A stretch of DNA of 64,000 nt. Source: Thalassospira alkalitolerans (GTDB taxonomy: Bacteria; Pseudomonadota; Alphaproteobacteria; Rhodospirillales; Thalassospiraceae). This document shows, one piece after another, positions 62,923 through 64,000 of this stretch. The notes beneath the pieces were generated by a model, which searched no databases, was not told where the DNA came from, and saw nothing but the letters and a program-made list of their open reading frames with translations. The stretch lies in assembly GCF_002115745.1 (NCBI RefSeq), contig NZ_JFKB01000012.1:1-64000 (forward strand). The letters run 5' to 3'. Every line of letters begins with the position of its first letter. Position 1 is the stretch's first letter. A program made the position numbers and the translations under genes.

Positions 62923-64000
62923 ATGAACTCTCTTGGCTTTGATAAAGCCCCGAAAGATACCCGTGTGGTTGTTGCCATGTCGGGCGGGGTCGATAGTTCC
63001 GCCGTTGCCGCCCTTCTGAAATCAGAAGGCTATGACGTTGTCGGTATCACGCTTCAGCTTTACGATATGGGCGCCAATGCCCCATCGCGGGCGAAATCCT
63101 GTTGTGCCGGACGCGATATTTATGATGCGCGCAAGGTGGCCGAGGATATCGACATTCCCTATTACGTGCTTGATTACGAATCACGCTTCCGCGAAGAAGT
63201 GATCGATGATTTCGCCGATAGCTATATGCGCGGCGAAACCCCGATCCCCTGTGTGAAATGCAATCAGACCGTCAAATTCCGCGATTTGCTTGATACCGCC
63301 CATGATTTGGGGGCCGATTGTATGGCAACCGGCCATTACGTGCAGCGCAAACTGAGCGCGACCGGGCAGGGCGAATTGCACCGGGCCGCCGATCCCAATC
63401 GCGATCAAAGCTATTTTCTGTTTACCACCACACAGGAACAGCTTGATTTCCTGCGCTTTCCGCTCGGCCATCTGATGAGCAAGGCCGAAACCCGCGCCTT
63501 GGCCACCAAATTCGGCCTTGAAGTTGCCGATAAGCCCGATAGTCAGGACATCTGCTTTGTCCCGGATGGCAAATATGCCCGTCTGGTCGAAAAGCTCCGC
63601 CCCGAAGCTGGTGAACCCGGCCAGATCGTTGATCTTGATGGCAATGTGCTGGGCGATCATCGTGGCCTGATCCATTACACCATCGGCCAGCGGCGCGGTC
63701 TTAACATCGGTGGCACCGCAGAACCGCTTTATGTGGTAAAACTCCTGCCCGAATCCCGGCAGGTTGTGGTGGGGCCGAAATCCGCCTTGGCGGTCCAGAT
63801 GGTCTATGTCAAAGACCTTAATTGGCTGGATGGGGCGGCGATTGATCCCAACGGCGTTGCGGTCGAAGTCAAACTGCGCTCGGCCATGGCACCGGCACCG
63901 GCAATGATTTACCCCGAAGGTCCGGGTGAAGCCCGCATTGAATTGCACGAACCGCAATTTGGCATCGCACCGGGGCAGGCGGGCGTGTTTTATGCCGGTG
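62923..64000 (+). CDS. mnmA: tRNA-specific 2-thiouridylase MnmA (3' end cut by window)
   Basis: Installs sulfur at position 2 of wobble uridine 34 in Lys, Glu and Gln tRNAs. The PP-loop SGGVDSSA begins at about residue 20. The two catalytic Cys lie in [11 protein letters not shown] and [20 protein letters not shown] and ATGHY are also present. About 359 codons are in the window with no stop, so only a short C-terminal part is missing. The sulfur comes from IscS, encoded 6 kb upstream. Confidence 0.96.
   Translation, partial: MNSLGFDKAPKDTRVVVAMSGGVDSSAVAALLKSEGYDVVGITLQLYDMGANAPSRAKSCCAGRDIYDARKVAEDIDIPYYVLDYESRFREEVIDDFADSYMRGETPIPCVKCNQTVKFRDLLDTAHDLGADCMATGHYVQRKLSATGQGELHRAADPNRDQSYFLFTTTQEQLDFLRFPLGHLMSKAETRALATKFGLEVADKPDSQDICFVPDGKYARLVEKLRPEAGEPGQIVDLDGNVLGDHRGLIHYTIGQRRGLNIGGTAEPLYVVKLLPESRQVVVGPKSALAVQMVYVKDLNWLDGAAIDPNGVAVEVKLRSAMAPAPAMIYPEGPGEARIELHEPQFGIAPGQAGVFYAG

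Noticed and set aside
1-64000. tRNA, rRNA, CRISPR arrays, IS elements, integrase-linked islands
   Set aside because: I looked for cloverleaf-type ends, regularly spaced repeats, transposase or integrase motifs and long direct repeats, and saw none.

Overview
The window reads as a chromosomal segment of a free-living alphaproteobacterium of moderate GC content, most like Rhodospirillales and probably Thalassospira or a relative. That placement rests on remembered gene order and protein flavour (aroQ-accB-accC-aat, RNase E divergent from an AmiC-type amidase and PBP1a, a two-gene clpS-clpA unit, a Phasin_2-type phasin, a full ISC operon); no database search was possible. I see no rRNA, tRNA, CRISPR array, IS element or prophage. 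Almost all DNA is housekeeping coding sequence separated by good intrinsic terminators.

Layout. 0.1-7.5 kb: a D,D-carboxypeptidase with a SPOR domain, an unknown lipoprotein, a phasin with a basic N-terminal tail, clpS-clpA and an unknown helical protein. 7.5-10.4 kb: a 520-bp gap holding a textbook sigma-54 promoter in front of a probable structured small RNA, then a stand-alone periplasmic PDC/Cache-like protein paired with a chemoreceptor. 10.4-18.8 kb: a FemAB-like protein, serA, an AT-rich lipoprotein gene, GNAT, aat, accC, accB, aroQ (minus strand) and a fused thiS-thiG. 18.8-24.5 kb: a DsbA/Com1-like thiol oxidoreductase, a lipoprotein, a BepA-like M48 protease, a shortened gamma-glutamyltransferase-like lipoprotein and an aminotransferase. 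24.5-35.5 kb: rne, amidase, PBP1a, a PhoD-type phosphatase, and prfB with its programmed +1 frameshift. 35.5-41.7 kb: small unknowns, a deaminase, an Ada-AlkA hybrid plus Ogt, a frameshifted GST gene, a zinc alcohol dehydrogenase and a ferritin-like protein. 41.8-53.6 kb: a degenerate HPt-receiver protein, bcp, glnE, a giant AsmA/YhdP-like protein, tyrS, anmK and an alpha/beta hydrolase. 53.7-64 kb: cysE-iscR-(cysteine desulfurase)-iscS-iscU-iscA-hscB-hscA-fdx-iscX, then tenA and mnmA (cut by the window end).

How the genes fit together. The last 10 kb is a sulfur-mobilisation locus. CysE feeds cysteine synthesis, the desulfurases release sulfur, IscU/IscA/HscBA/Fdx/IscX build and deliver Fe-S clusters, and MnmA uses desulfurase-derived sulfur for tRNA. 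A strong sigma-70 promoter ahead of cysE overlaps a near-consensus IscR type I site, which suggests the regulon is controlled from in front of cysE. ClpS, ClpA and Aat together supply most of a bacterial N-degron pathway. DacA-like, amidase, PBP1a and AnmK make up a peptidoglycan synthesis and recycling set.

The observations most worth following up are the sigma-54-driven sRNA candidate, the IscR site ahead of cysE, the zinc-finger HscB that resembles the mitochondrial co-chaperone, the pseudo-phosphorelay protein, the phasin with a histone-H1-like tail and the 16-bp hairpin between iscA and hscB.
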